Positions 32,344 to 40,867 are shown, numbered from the stretch's first letter. The stretch is 64,000 nt of DNA from Actinomadura violacea (GCF_017573465.1 NZ_JAGEPF010000005.1:124001-188000); one strand, 5' to 3'. The notes: a model not told the origin generated them from the letters alone. Made by a program: numbers and translations.

Positions 32344-32555
32344 CCTACGCATAGCGGCTCCGGCCTTGCCCTACGCGTAGCGGCTTCGGTCTCTCGCTAC
32401 ACGTGGGGCTCCGGCCTTGCCGCATGGCGGCTTCGGTCTTTCCCTGCGCATGGCGGATCGGTCTCTCCCTACACGTGGCGGCTCCGGCTTTCGCTACGCG
32501 TGGTCGCTCTGGCCTTGCCCCTACGCGTGACGGCTCCGGCCTTGCCGTATGGCGG
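32344..32555. repeat. Degenerate tandem-repeat array, about 8.5 copies of a 25-27 bp unit
   Basis: Repeated unit of the type CTACGCGTAGCGGCTCCGGC + CTTGCC, starting near 32344, 32371, 32397, 32421, 32445, 32469, 32494 and 32521, with substitutions between copies (ctacacgtgg, cgcatggcgg). Several units contain the 10-bp palindrome CTACGCGTAG or variants. All frames give low-complexity translations, so the array appears noncoding. It sits between the membrane-protein gene 31520-32227 and the minus-strand gene ending at 32869. Confidence 0.75.
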
Positions 32556-32868
32556 CCGAGCGGAAGTTCGGACGCGGGCCCGGCTGTTCTTGGCGCACCT
32601 GGCGTCCCTCATGGGCTACGCCGTCTTGCTGTGGTTGAGAACGCCGTCGACCGGGGGTTGCGCAGCCAGGTCGCGCCCGCCGGAAGTCGCGTCGACGCGG
32701 AGGGATGGTCGAGACCGGCACCGGCAGGAGCGGGCTTGGACGTACTACGGCGGTGCGGATGCCGTCCTTGACCGGCGCCGACCGCTGGTCGTCCAGGCTG
32801 AAGGGTGGTGGGCCGGGACATGTTGGCTCACGACACCACGTACGCGCATTGGGGGCTCGGGCGGCGCC
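32556..32868. other. Intergenic stretch without a supported gene
   Basis: About 310 bp after the repeat array, before the stop of the next minus-strand gene. Open frames here have no ribosome site, no domain and biased composition; a decayed gene cannot be excluded. Nothing else recognised. Confidence 0.45.
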
Positions 32869-33900
32869 TTAGTGGTGGTGGCGGTGCAGGGCGTGGGCCT
32901 TGTGGTGCTCGGGCGGTGTCGCGCGTGGAGTATGGCGGACGGCCGCTGCCAGAAGCAGCAGGACAGCCGCCGTCCCGAAGACGACGTTGCCGGTCAGAGC
33001 GACCGGAATCGACACGCCCATCTCCTTGGCGTGCGTGAAGCCGACCCACACGTAGGTGAGCAGCGCGCCACCCGCCAGTGCAAGACGGTGCGGGGCGCCC
33101 CAGCCACGGCTCCGCGACCAGCGCACGCACAGCGCGACGGCCCCGCCCACCACGACGAGCCATGCCGCCACCGGCCACCAGGTCGAGAGTCCCTCGGGCA
33201 GCTGGTCGCGCAGCCAGTAGAGGCTCGTGACGGCGAAGGCCGCGGCGCCGACCGTCCATGGGCTCGGCGCGTCGGCGTCCGATCCGGGTGCCGGACAGCC
33301 TCGCAGGAGGAACCCCACCACGATCAGCCCGGCGATCGTGGTGCCCGCGACGGCGAACTGGTGCGGCGAGGCGACGAAGTGCTCCGACTGCGCCTGCGCG
33401 ACGCCCAGCAGCACCGATGCGGCCGCGAAAAGGACGCCGACGAATGGCAGTCCGACGCGTCCGAGCCACGGCCGGCGCGGATCACGCGCGAACGCCTCGA
33501 CGAGGGCGATCGGCACGCAGATGCTCCAGATCGTGTGCATCGACACGACGTCCTCGATCATCTCGACGCTGGTGCCGAGCAGCGGGATGTGCGTCGACGC
33601 GTACGCCGCCCCCATGTCGAACCCGCCGTAGTGCGGGTTCCACAGCATCTGGTCGACCGGCCCCTCCTCGATCAGCGCGTAGGCGACGGCGAGCACGATC
33701 ATCGTCGGCCAGCCGCGTCCCGTACGCCGGGCCGTCTCGCGCACCAGCAGCGCCCCGCCCCCGTACAGCGGCGCCAGCATGACCAGGCCGGACAGCTCGG
33801 TGATCGGCTGGTTGCCGAGCAGGAACTCCCCCACCAGGGGTGCGAGGAGGAACAGGGCCAGGGCCAGCAGGAGCCTGCGGCGGCGCGCAGCACGGAACAT
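32869..33900 (-). CDS. Polytopic membrane protein with His-rich C-terminus
   Basis: 343 residues from ATG 33900. An upstream extension to 34170 has non-native composition. About ten hydrophobic segments, beginning RRRRLLLALALFLLAPLVGEFLLG. Conserved-looking polar residues lie inside membranes or loops (YALIEEGPVDQMLWNPHYGG, GTSVEMIEDVVSMHTIWSI), suggesting an enzyme or transporter and not a simple anchor. The cytoplasmic tail ends EHHKAHALHRHHH, a possible metal-binding tail. Not assigned to a family. Transcribed in the same direction as, and downstream of, the TetR gene at 34073, 172 bp apart. Confidence 0.8.
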   Translation of the reverse strand: MFRAARRRRLLLALALFLLAPLVGEFLLGNQPITELSGLVMLAPLYGGGALLVRETARRTGRGWPTMIVLAVAYALIEEGPVDQMLWNPHYGGFDMGAAYASTHIPLLGTSVEMIEDVVSMHTIWSICVPIALVEAFARDPRRPWLGRVGLPFVGVLFAAASVLLGVAQAQSEHFVASPHQFAVAGTTIAGLIVVGFLLRGCPAPGSDADAPSPWTVGAAAFAVTSLYWLRDQLPEGLSTWWPVAAWLVVVGGAVALCVRWSRSRGWGAPHRLALAGGALLTYVWVGFTHAKEMGVSIPVALTGNVVFGTAAVLLLLAAAVRHTPRATPPEHHKAHALHRHHH

Positions 33901-34072
33901 GTTCTCGACCCTAGGAACGACGCTCCGCCCTCCGAATCGGCCAACGGTCGATGGCGGGGTGGCCACTTGGCCGTACGGCGTGCGCCCTCGGGCCTGGTCA
34001 CCGGTCTTCCTATGCCGGGCGCCGTGGCCCTTCACCTGCTCGGTGCGGCGGTTCCGGCTTGTTCGGGCGTCT

Positions 34073-34660
34073 TTACCGTGCCCGGATGCCGTCGAGGATG
34101 AGCGAGATGACGCCCTCGGACTCCGCTTCGATCTCGGGTGAGCACCACTCCGCGGCATGCATCGGATCATGGAAGCGGCTCGTCGCGTCGAAGACGGCTC
34201 GCGCGATCACGTCCGGCTCACCGGCGGCGAAGTCACCGACGGCGATGCCGTCGACGACGATCGCGCGGATCTGGGCGAGCAGGGACGCGACATGGGCGGA
34301 GGACACGCTGCTGTGCTCGGCCGCCAGCACCCGGAAGGTGGCGAACAGCTCCGGGTCCTCCCGCGCCTTGGCCCATTTTGCGGCGAACATGGCGGTGAGC
34401 AGGCCGCGCAGCCGGTCGGACGGGGCCGGTCCGGAAGCTCGGACCGCCGTGGCGAGATCCTCTCGGCCCCGGTCGAGCCAGCGCCGTATCACGGCCTCGC
34501 GCAACGCCGCCTTGGATGGGAAGTGCCGGTAGACGCTCCCGTGGCTCACTCCCAGTAGCCGTGCGACGTCGAGGACGGTGGTCTTCTCCGGACCGTGGCG
34601 GCGCAGTACCTCTTCGGTGGCCGACACGATCGTCTCCGCGTCGAGCGGTTCCCCGCGCAT
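34073..34660 (-). CDS. TetR/AcrR-family transcriptional regulator
   Basis: 195 residues from ATG 34660 with ribosome site GAGGAGG. HTH: IVSATEEVLRRHGPEKTTVLDVARLLGVSHGSVYRHFPSKAALREAVI, matching the TetR S-V-Y-R-H-F-P-S-K signature. C-terminal domain all-helical (LLTAMFAAKWAKAREDPELFATFRVLAAEH). Divergent from the aldo/keto reductase across a region with GTCAGT/ACTGAC and TGACA/TGTCA inverted repeats, so likely its repressor. Confidence 0.92.
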   Translation of the reverse strand: MRGEPLDAETIVSATEEVLRRHGPEKTTVLDVARLLGVSHGSVYRHFPSKAALREAVIRRWLDRGREDLATAVRASGPAPSDRLRGLLTAMFAAKWAKAREDPELFATFRVLAAEHSSVSSAHVASLLAQIRAIVVDGIAVGDFAAGEPDVIARAVFDATSRFHDPMHAAEWCSPEIEAESEGVISLILDGIRAR

Positions 34661-34773
34661 CGGGCCTCCTCATCGGGACGAGGTGAAGCCGGCGTCTCCC
34701 CTGGCCGTTTCCCGTCGAAACGGGCTTCCCCAGCGAGGAACGTACGGCAGGGGACTGACGGAAGCCAAACCAT

Positions 34774-34813
34774 GTCAGTTCATCCACTGACTGACAAATA
34801 TTGATATCTGTCA
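34774..34813. promoter_or_regulatory. Compound operator between TetR and aldo/keto reductase
   Basis: Two consecutive dyads: GTCAGT-N6-ACTGAC (34774-34791) and, starting with the next base, TGACA-N12-TGTCA (34792-34813). The half-sites all contain TGAC/GTCA, suggesting two adjacent or overlapping TetR dimer sites covering both promoters. Confidence 0.6.
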
Positions 34814-34863
34814 TCCACCGACTGTACGGTAAGGGTGCGACCTTAGACCGAGGAGGCATTCTC

Positions 34864-35757
34864 ATCAGCACCGCTACCGCCGCATTCGCCGGCCGCACCG
34901 TGTCCCGGATCGGCTACGGCGCGGCTCAGCTCGACCGCCTGCACGACCGCCGCGACGAGGCCGTCGCGCTGCTGCGCCGCGCCGTCGAGCTGGGCGTGGA
35001 CCATGTGGACACCGCCGAGTTCTACGGCTTCGGCTTCGCCAACGCCGTGATCCGCGAAGCCCTGCGTCCCGAGGACGACGTCCTGGTCGTCACGAAGGTC
35101 GGCGCCGATCCCGACCCGGGTGGGCGGCTGCCGCTGCGGATCGCGCAGCGCCCCGAGCAGCTGCGGGCCAGCGTGGAGGACAACCTGCGCAGCCTCGGCA
35201 GAGAACACCTCGCTGTGGTCAACCTCCGGCGCCTCGACACCGGGCCCGGCCTGCGGGCCGAGGGCGACCAGGTGGTCGACCTCGACGACCAGCTCGCGCT
35301 GATGACGGCCCTGCGCGACGAGGGCAAGATCGGCGCGATCGGCCTGAGCAGCGTCACCCTCGACGGTCTTCGCCGCGCCCTCCCGGCCGGCATCGTCTGC
35401 GTGCAGAACGCCTACAGCCTCGTCTCCCGCGACGACGAGGACATGCTGCGGCTGTGCACGGCCGAGGACATCGCCTGGGTGCCGTTCTTCCCGCTCGGCG
35501 GCGCCTTCCCCGGCCTGCCCAAGGTCACCGAGGAGCCGGCCGTCCGCGCCGCGGCCGATTCGCTGGGCGTCACGCCCTCACAGGTCGGGCTCGCCTGGCT
35601 GCTGCACCACGCCCCGAACGTGCTGCTCATACCCGGCACCGCCGACGCCGCCCATCTGGAGGCCAACATGGCGGTCGGCGAGATCGCGTTCGACGATGCC
35701 ACTGGCGCCGCCCTCGACGCCGTCGAGTCCCGCTCAAGCGAGGTTTCGATCGGCTAG
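34864..35757 (+). CDS. Aldo/keto reductase
   Basis: About 297 residues. AKR features: SRIGYGAAQLDRLHDRRDEAVALLRRAVELGVDHVDTAEFYGFGFAN (Asp and Tyr of the catalytic tetrad), VLVVTKVG (Lys), then VVNLRRLD where the catalytic His is replaced by an Arg/Asn context typical of the AKR11-like group. Late NADP-binding end: GLAWLLHHAPNVLLIPGTADAAHLEANM. Start uncertain: a perfect AGGAGG at 34851-34856 is followed by ATT (34858) and ATC (34864) but no ATG/GTG/TTG. Conventional in-frame starts are TTG 34801, inside the operator, or GTG 34900, which trims the fold. I place it at ATC 34864. Controlled by the divergent TetR. Confidence 0.85.
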   Translation: MSTATAAFAGRTVSRIGYGAAQLDRLHDRRDEAVALLRRAVELGVDHVDTAEFYGFGFANAVIREALRPEDDVLVVTKVGADPDPGGRLPLRIAQRPEQLRASVEDNLRSLGREHLAVVNLRRLDTGPGLRAEGDQVVDLDDQLALMTALRDEGKIGAIGLSSVTLDGLRRALPAGIVCVQNAYSLVSRDDEDMLRLCTAEDIAWVPFFPLGGAFPGLPKVTEEPAVRAAADSLGVTPSQVGLAWLLHHAPNVLLIPGTADAAHLEANMAVGEIAFDDATGAALDAVESRSSEVSIG

Positions 35758-35794
35758 CCGGGAGGCGATGGCGCGAGGACGGCGGCGCCGTGGG

Positions 35795-36898
35795 TCAGGC
35801 GCTGATCCATTCGGTGGAGGTGGTGACCTCGGCGAGGACGTCCGGCACGGGCGAGACGCCGATGCCGGGGCCGGCGGGGACGTCGAGGTGGCCGCCGTCC
35901 AGCACGAACGGTTCGGTGACGTCGGTGGCGAAGTAGCGGTGCGAGCCGGAGGTGTCGCCGGGGAGGGTGAAGCCGGGCAGGGCGGCCAGGGCGAGGTTGG
36001 CGGCGCGGCCGATGCCGGTCTCCAGCATGCCGCCGCACCAGACGGCGACGCCGTGGGCGCGGCACAGGTCGTGGATGCGGCGGGCCTCCAGGTAGCCGCC
36101 GACGCGGGCGGGCTTGACGTTGATGATGGAGCAGGCGCCGAGCGAGATCGCGGCGGCGGCGTCGGCGGCCGACTCGATCGACTCGTCCAGGCAGACGGGG
36201 GTCGTGAGGCGGCGGGCGAGCCGCGCGTGCTGGACCATGTCGTCGTTGGCGAGCGGCTGCTCGATCAGCAGCAGGCCGAAGGCGTCCAGCCGGGCGAGGT
36301 GCGGCGCGTCCACGAGGGTGTAGGCGGCGTTGGCGTCGACCTGCAGGAGCAGGCCGTCGCCGAAGCGCTCGCGGACGGCGCGGACCGGCTCGACGTCCCA
36401 GCCCGGTTCGATCTTGAGCTTGATGCGGACGTATCCCTCGTCGACGTAGCGGGCGACGGCGTCGAGCAGTTCGGGGATCGAGTCCATGATCCCGACGGAC
36501 ACCCCGCACGGCACGCGGTCGCGGGAGGCGCCCAGGTGCCGGGCCAGGGACTCGCCGGACGCGCGCAACCGGGCGTCCAGGACGGCGGTCTCCAGCGCGG
36601 CCTTGGCCATGCGGTGGCCGGTGAACGGCTCCAGCGCGCGCCCCACGGCCTGGGCGTCCACGTCCTTCTTGGGGAGGGCGGGGATGAGGAACCTGCGCAT
36701 TACCTCGGCGGCGCCGTCCACGTACTCGGCGCTGTACCGAGGTTCGGACATGGCGGAGCATTCCGCCCAGCCTTCGGCGTCGGGCGTCACGACCCGGACG
36801 AGCAGGACGTCGCGGTCGGTCTCGACGCCGAACGAGGTGCGGAACGGCGACACCAGCGGCATCGCGATCCGGCGCAGTTCGATTCCGGTGATCTTCAT
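35795..36898 (-). CDS. N-acylamino acid racemase / o-succinylbenzoate synthase-type enolase superfamily enzyme
   Basis: 367 residues from ATG 36898, overlapping the GNAT stop by 4 bases. The start ITGIELRRIAMPLVSPFRTS is typical of the OSBS/NSAR group. Active-site residues: K160-x-K162 (RIKLKIEPGW), metal ligands Asp188 (QVDANAAY), Glu213 (IEQPL), Asp238 (LDESI), and Lys262 (NVKPARVGG). Such enzymes make o-succinylbenzoate for menaquinone or racemise N-succinylamino acids. With no other men genes here but an acyltransferase, an M20 amidohydrolase and a dipeptidase in one operon, the racemase role is more likely. It acts in the cytoplasm with Mg. Confidence 0.88.
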   Translation of the reverse strand: MKITGIELRRIAMPLVSPFRTSFGVETDRDVLLVRVVTPDAEGWAECSAMSEPRYSAEYVDGAAEVMRRFLIPALPKKDVDAQAVGRALEPFTGHRMAKAALETAVLDARLRASGESLARHLGASRDRVPCGVSVGIMDSIPELLDAVARYVDEGYVRIKLKIEPGWDVEPVRAVRERFGDGLLLQVDANAAYTLVDAPHLARLDAFGLLLIEQPLANDDMVQHARLARRLTTPVCLDESIESAADAAAAISLGACSIINVKPARVGGYLEARRIHDLCRAHGVAVWCGGMLETGIGRAANLALAALPGFTLPGDTSGSHRYFATDVTEPFVLDGGHLDVPAGPGIGVSPVPDVLAEVTTSTEWISA

Positions 36899-37683
36899 CG
36901 GGGGCTCCGATCGGACGGCCCGGCGGCGGGCGGCCGGGGGGCGCGGGAGACGACGTAGCAGGTGCGGTCGTGGAATCCGGTGACGCGGGCGCCGCCGGCG
37001 AGCAGGCCGCCCAGGACCTCGCGGACGGCGAGGCGCCAGGCGCGGGCGGCGCCGGGATCGGCGCGGCGCAGGCCCTCGATGTCCTCGGGCAGGGCGACCA
37101 GGACGGTCTCGGCGTCGACGGAGCCGATCACGGGCCGGCCGTCGCGGTCGAGCACGCCGTGCGCGGCGTCGGCGGGCGGTTCGGCGGGCCGCGGGGGCGG
37201 GCCGGCGATGTCCCAGGCGGCGAGGACGCGGTCGGTCTCGTCGCCGCCGTTGATCGCGTCGGTCATGGCGCCGTAGAAGGAGGTCAGGTACTCCTCGGGC
37301 CGGGCGCCGAGCTTGACCAGGTTGAAGTGGGCGTTGCGGCGGACCAGCGGGTCGTAGGTCCAGGTGATGCGCGACAGGCCCCGGGCGAGCGCCCAGTCGC
37401 GCTGGTGCAGTTTGAGCGCCAGGCCGATGCCGCGGCCCGCGACGGCGCCGGTGACGTGCGAATGCAGTGCGGTGCCGGCGGGCGCGGCGAGGAACGCCAC
37501 CGAGCAGCCGACCATGCGGCCGTCCTCGTAGGCCCCGGCGACGTAGTTGCCGGCGTGGGCGAGCGCCCGCATCATCTCGACGGAGACCGGCCCGGCGTCG
37601 TCGCCCCAGATCCGGCCGATGAGGCGGTAGGTCTCCTGGAGGTCGGCGAGGTCGTGCAGTTCGCGGATCCGCGGGCCGGTCAC
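36895..37683 (-). CDS. GNAT-family N-acyltransferase
   Basis: 262 residues from GTG 37683, overlapping the M20 gene stop (GTGA) and the racemase start (ATGA). N-terminal GNAT fold: RIRELHDLADLQETYRLIGRIWG, AGAYEDGRMVGCSVAF, HSHVTGAVAGRGIGLALKLHQRDWALARG (pyrophosphate-binding Q/R-x-x-G-x-G/A as V-A-G-R-G-I-G), ITWTYDPLVRRNAHFNLVKLGA. The long form with the R-N-A-x-F-N-x-x-K-L-G segment matches acyltransferases encoded next to NSAR enzymes in other bacteria, where they succinylate D-amino acids (family knowledge). Proposed here to acylate D-amino acids for the neighbouring racemase. Confidence 0.85.
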   Translation of the reverse strand: MTGPRIRELHDLADLQETYRLIGRIWGDDAGPVSVEMMRALAHAGNYVAGAYEDGRMVGCSVAFLAAPAGTALHSHVTGAVAGRGIGLALKLHQRDWALARGLSRITWTYDPLVRRNAHFNLVKLGARPEEYLTSFYGAMTDAINGGDETDRVLAAWDIAGPPPRPAEPPADAAHGVLDRDGRPVIGSVDAETVLVALPEDIEGLRRADPGAARAWRLAVREVLGGLLAGGARVTGFHDRTCYVVSRAPRPPAAGPSDRSPR

Positions 37684-38834
37684 CGGGTCGCTCCGACGAG
37701 GTCGGCGAGCAGCAGCGCGCGGCGCGGCATCTCGGCGATGACCACGTGCTCGTCGTCGGCGTGGGCGCCGCCGCCGACGGCGCCGAGGCCGTCGAGGGTC
37801 GGGCAGCCGGCGCCGGCGGTGTAGTTGCCGTCGGACGCGCCGCCGACGGCGACGGCGCGCAGCGGGCCAAGGCCCCGCGCGGCGGCCAGCCGTCCGGCGA
37901 GCGCGAAGAGCTCGGCCGACGCGGCGGATTCCAGCGGCGGGCGGTTGGGGCCTCCCCTGAGCTCCAGCCGCGCGCCCGGCACCTGGGGTTCGAGCCCGTG
38001 CAGGAGGTCGTCCACCTCCTGCTGCGCGGCCCGCGTCGGTACCCGCACGTCCACGGCCAGCGACGCCCGCGCCGGGACGGTGTTGCCCGCGGTCCCGGCC
38101 GCCAGCACGGTCGGGGTGAGCGTCGTTCCGTCCCCGGCCCGCGTGGCGATGGCCTCGATCGCGAGGGTCTGGTGAGCGATCTCGACCGCGGAGTTGACGC
38201 CCTTCTCCGGCTCCAGGCCGGCGTGGGCGGCGCGGCCGTGCACGACGATCTCGTAGTTGGACACGCCCTTGCGGGCGGTCTTGAGCGCCCCGCCGTCCGC
38301 GGACGCCTCCAGGACGAAGGCCGCCGCGCAGCCGCGCGCGGCCTCCTCGATCAGCGCCCGCGAAGTGGCGGAGCCGACCTCCTCGTCACCGGTGACCAGG
38401 ACGCACACCCCGTCGAGGGACGGCAGGGAGGCCAGGGCGTGGAACATCTGGACCAGCCCGGCCTTCATGTCGAAGACGCCGGGGCCGGTCGCGACGCCGT
38501 CGCGCACCGTCCAGGGGCGGTCGGCGAGCGAACCGGGCGGCCAGACCGTGTCATGGTGGCCGAGCAGCAGCACGCGCGGGGCGCCGAAGGCCCAGCGGAG
38601 ATGAGGGACGCCGTCGATGACGATCGTCTCCGGTGCGGCGCCGAGCAGGCGGGCGCCCTGCGCGGCCACGGTCCGGGCGCTATGGACCAGTGCCGGCCGA
38701 TCGGCGGAGAAGGACTCGCAGGTGACGAGTTCCTCCAGGTCGGCGAGCATGGCGCCGAGCCGGTCCGTCATCGCCGCGAGGGCGTCGTCGTCGGCGCCGG
38801 TACCGCCGGCGCGGGTGTGCGGATCAGCCGGCAC
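37680..38834 (-). CDS. M20-family metallopeptidase/amidohydrolase (proposed N-acyl-L-amino acid hydrolase)
   Basis: 384 residues from GTG 38834 (GGAGG 8 bases upstream; TTG 38849 is an alternative overlapping that site). Zinc ligands and catalytic residues of the M20A type: LLLGHHDTVWP, GVFDMKAGLVQ, VTGDEEVGS and VLEASADGG, then the dimerisation/lid domain with HGRAAHAG and the final GGGAHADDEHV. Members remove acyl groups or C-terminal residues from amino acids (ArgE, DapE, CPG2, desuccinylases). In this operon it most plausibly deacylates N-acyl-L-amino acids produced by the racemase. Confidence 0.88.
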   Translation of the reverse strand: MPADPHTRAGGTGADDDALAAMTDRLGAMLADLEELVTCESFSADRPALVHSARTVAAQGARLLGAAPETIVIDGVPHLRWAFGAPRVLLLGHHDTVWPPGSLADRPWTVRDGVATGPGVFDMKAGLVQMFHALASLPSLDGVCVLVTGDEEVGSATSRALIEEAARGCAAAFVLEASADGGALKTARKGVSNYEIVVHGRAAHAGLEPEKGVNSAVEIAHQTLAIEAIATRAGDGTTLTPTVLAAGTAGNTVPARASLAVDVRVPTRAAQQEVDDLLHGLEPQVPGARLELRGGPNRPPLESAASAELFALAGRLAAARGLGPLRAVAVGGASDGNYTAGAGCPTLDGLGAVGGGAHADDEHVVIAEMPRRALLLADLVGATR

Positions 38835-38870
38835 GTGTGCGTCCTCCAAGGATGAGCTGCCTGCGGACGG

Positions 38871-39914
38871 TCAGGACTGGGGCGAGGCGGGGGCCGGACG
38901 GCCCATCTCGGCGCCGAGCACGCGGTGGAGGTTGCCGCCGAGGATCTTCAGGACGTCCTTCTCGGGCAGTCCACGGGCCACCAGCGCGTCGGTGACCAGC
39001 GGCATCCCGGCGGGCCCGTCCAGGCCGGGGAACTCCCACATCGGGTCGTCGTCGAACGTCTCGCACGGCGGCGTGACGTCCTGCAACACCTCCCGGACGA
39101 AGTCCGCGCCGAGCCCGACGTGGTCGATCCCGGCCACCTCGATGACGTGCTCGATGTGGTCGACGATCCGGTCCGCGCTCACGTCCGCCGGCGTGCCGGC
39201 GAGGAAGCCGGGCACGAAGTTCACGCAGACCACTCCCCCGGTCGCGGCGACGCCGCGGATCTGCTCGTCGGTCAGGTTGCGGTGGTGGTCGCGCAGAGCG
39301 CGCGCGCAGGAGTGCGTCGCGATGATCGGCCGGGCGGCCAGTTCCAGGACGTGGGCGACCCCGGACGCGCTCAGGTGGGAGATGTCGAAGACCATGCCGA
39401 GCCGCTCCATCGTGCGGAGCGCCTCGACGCCGGCGGCGGTGAGCCGGCTGCCGGTGGCGTCCTCGCGGCTGCCGTCGGCCAGCGGGGTGCGCCCCCAGTG
39501 CGCGATCGAGGCCACCCGGACGCCGAGCCGGAACAGCGTCGGGATCAGCTCCACCGAGTCGTCGACGCCCGGGGCGCTCTCCAGCGCGAGCACCAGCGCG
39601 ATCCGCCCGGCGGCGAGCGCCGCGTCGACATCGGCGCCGTCCAGGCAGAGCGCGACGTCGCCGGGGTTCTCCTCGGCCAGGACGTGCGCGCATTCGATCA
39701 TCCGGAGGGTCTGCCGGAGCGCGCCCTCCCGCCGGTACTGCTCGTCGATGAACACCGGGAGGACCTGGAGGTCGATCCCGCCTTCGCGCAGCTGCGGCAG
39801 CCACCGCTCCCGGAAGAACGCGCCCCACCGCTCCGGCGGCCGAGCCGAGACGGCCATCAGCAGGTCGTTGTGCGCGTCGGCAACCACGGCGCGGTGGTGC
39901 AGTTCCCTGGACAT
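38871..39914 (-). CDS. Membrane dipeptidase family (M19) metallopeptidase
   Basis: 347 residues from ATG 39914. Binuclear zinc site typical of renal dipeptidase: VVADAHNDLLM (H15-x-D17), Glu in LVLALESAPG, His in MVFDISHLSASG and PIIATHSCARAL, with GLGADF near the end. M19 enzymes cleave dipeptides, including those with a C-terminal D-residue. No signal peptide, hence cytosolic. It is first in a four-gene operon with M20, GNAT and racemase, supplying free D-amino acids to them (inference). Confidence 0.92.
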   Translation of the reverse strand: MSRELHHRAVVADAHNDLLMAVSARPPERWGAFFRERWLPQLREGGIDLQVLPVFIDEQYRREGALRQTLRMIECAHVLAEENPGDVALCLDGADVDAALAAGRIALVLALESAPGVDDSVELIPTLFRLGVRVASIAHWGRTPLADGSREDATGSRLTAAGVEALRTMERLGMVFDISHLSASGVAHVLELAARPIIATHSCARALRDHHRNLTDEQIRGVAATGGVVCVNFVPGFLAGTPADVSADRIVDHIEHVIEVAGIDHVGLGADFVREVLQDVTPPCETFDDDPMWEFPGLDGPAGMPLVTDALVARGLPEKDVLKILGGNLHRVLGAEMGRPAPASPQS

Positions 39915-39993
39915 GGCGGTTCAGCCCTCTCTGACGTAGCGGCCCCTTGCGAGGCTATGGGAGATGAACATGGTTCGACGAAAAGGAGAGCGC

Positions 39994-40848
39994 ATGACGC
40001 ACCGTCCCTCTCGCCCCCGGCTGTCGGATCCCGCCGGCCAGGACGTCGTGGAGACCGCGCTCGCGCGGGCCGCGGCCCGGCTGGACGAGCGGCTCGCGGC
40101 GGCCTTCGCCATCGGCAGCCTGGCGCACGGCGGGTTCGCTCCCCTGGTCAGCGACGTGGACGTGGCCCTCGTCGTCGACCGCGCCGACGACACGGCGGCG
40201 GCGGCCATCGACGCGGCCCGGCGGGAAACGATCGAGCGGTACGCGGACTCCCCGCACCACGCCTTGGCGGCGCGCCTTTCGATCTTCTGGAGCGACTGGG
40301 CGAGCCTGGCGGACGGTTCGGAGGCGGGGCGGTTCCCCGCGACCGATCGGCTCGACCTGCTCGACTCGGGGGTGCTGCTGCACGGCACCGACCGTCGCGC
40401 CGGCTGCGCTCGCCCCGGCCACGACGAGCTCTTCCTGGACAGCGCCGCCTTCGCCGGGACCAGGTTCGCCGTCCCCGCCTACCTGCACACGCTCCGGCAC
40501 CCGGACGAACTCGCCGCTCAGGGCGCGCGCGCCGTCACCAAGGCGGTGCTCTTTCCCGTCCGGCTGCTCTACACCGCCGCCACCGGCCTGCTCGGACGCA
40601 ATGACGACGCCGCCGGCTGGTACACCGCTCCTCCGCAGCCGTCCAGCGGCCTGGTCGGGGCCGCCGCGCGGTGGCGGTCGGACGGGATCGACGACGCCGC
40701 CGCGGCCGCCGGGCTCCTCCGCCGCGAACTGCTGCCGCTGTACCTGCACTGCCTCGGCCGCCTCCGCGACCACACCGCCCGATCCAGCAGGCCGGAACTC
40801 GCCGCCCCGCTGACCCGGCTCCTCGCCGCCCTCGGCTCCCCGGCCTGA
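39994..40848 (+). CDS. Nucleotidyltransferase-domain protein
   Basis: 284 residues from ATG 39994 (AAAGGAGAG upstream). The pol-beta-type motif is clear: AAAFAIGSLAHGGFAPLVSDVDVALVVD, i.e. G-S-x9-S-D-x-D. A helical C-terminal half (VTKAVLFPVRLLYTAATGLLG, GLLRRELLPLYLHCLGRL) resembles the substrate domain of aminoglycoside-type nucleotidyltransferases or uncharacterised actinomycete homologs. Could transfer a nucleotide to a small molecule; no target identified. Divergent from the dipeptidase operon. Confidence 0.82.
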   Translation: MTHRPSRPRLSDPAGQDVVETALARAAARLDERLAAAFAIGSLAHGGFAPLVSDVDVALVVDRADDTAAAAIDAARRETIERYADSPHHALAARLSIFWSDWASLADGSEAGRFPATDRLDLLDSGVLLHGTDRRAGCARPGHDELFLDSAAFAGTRFAVPAYLHTLRHPDELAAQGARAVTKAVLFPVRLLYTAATGLLGRNDDAAGWYTAPPQPSSGLVGAAARWRSDGIDDAAAAAGLLRRELLPLYLHCLGRLRDHTARSSRPELAAPLTRLLAALGSPA

Positions 40849-40867
40849 GCGGCGGGTCCCGGACGGC

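Noticed and set aside
32344..32555. Tandem repeats considered as CRISPR or an origin iteron array
   Set aside because: Units are degenerate without unique spacers, and no Rep or partition genes are near.
32556..32868. Possible transposase remnant
   Set aside because: No recognisable catalytic motif in any frame; similarity could not be supported.
32500..34101. 533-codon plus-strand frame
   Set aside because: Antisense to the polytopic membrane protein and low complexity; no domain, start site unsupported.
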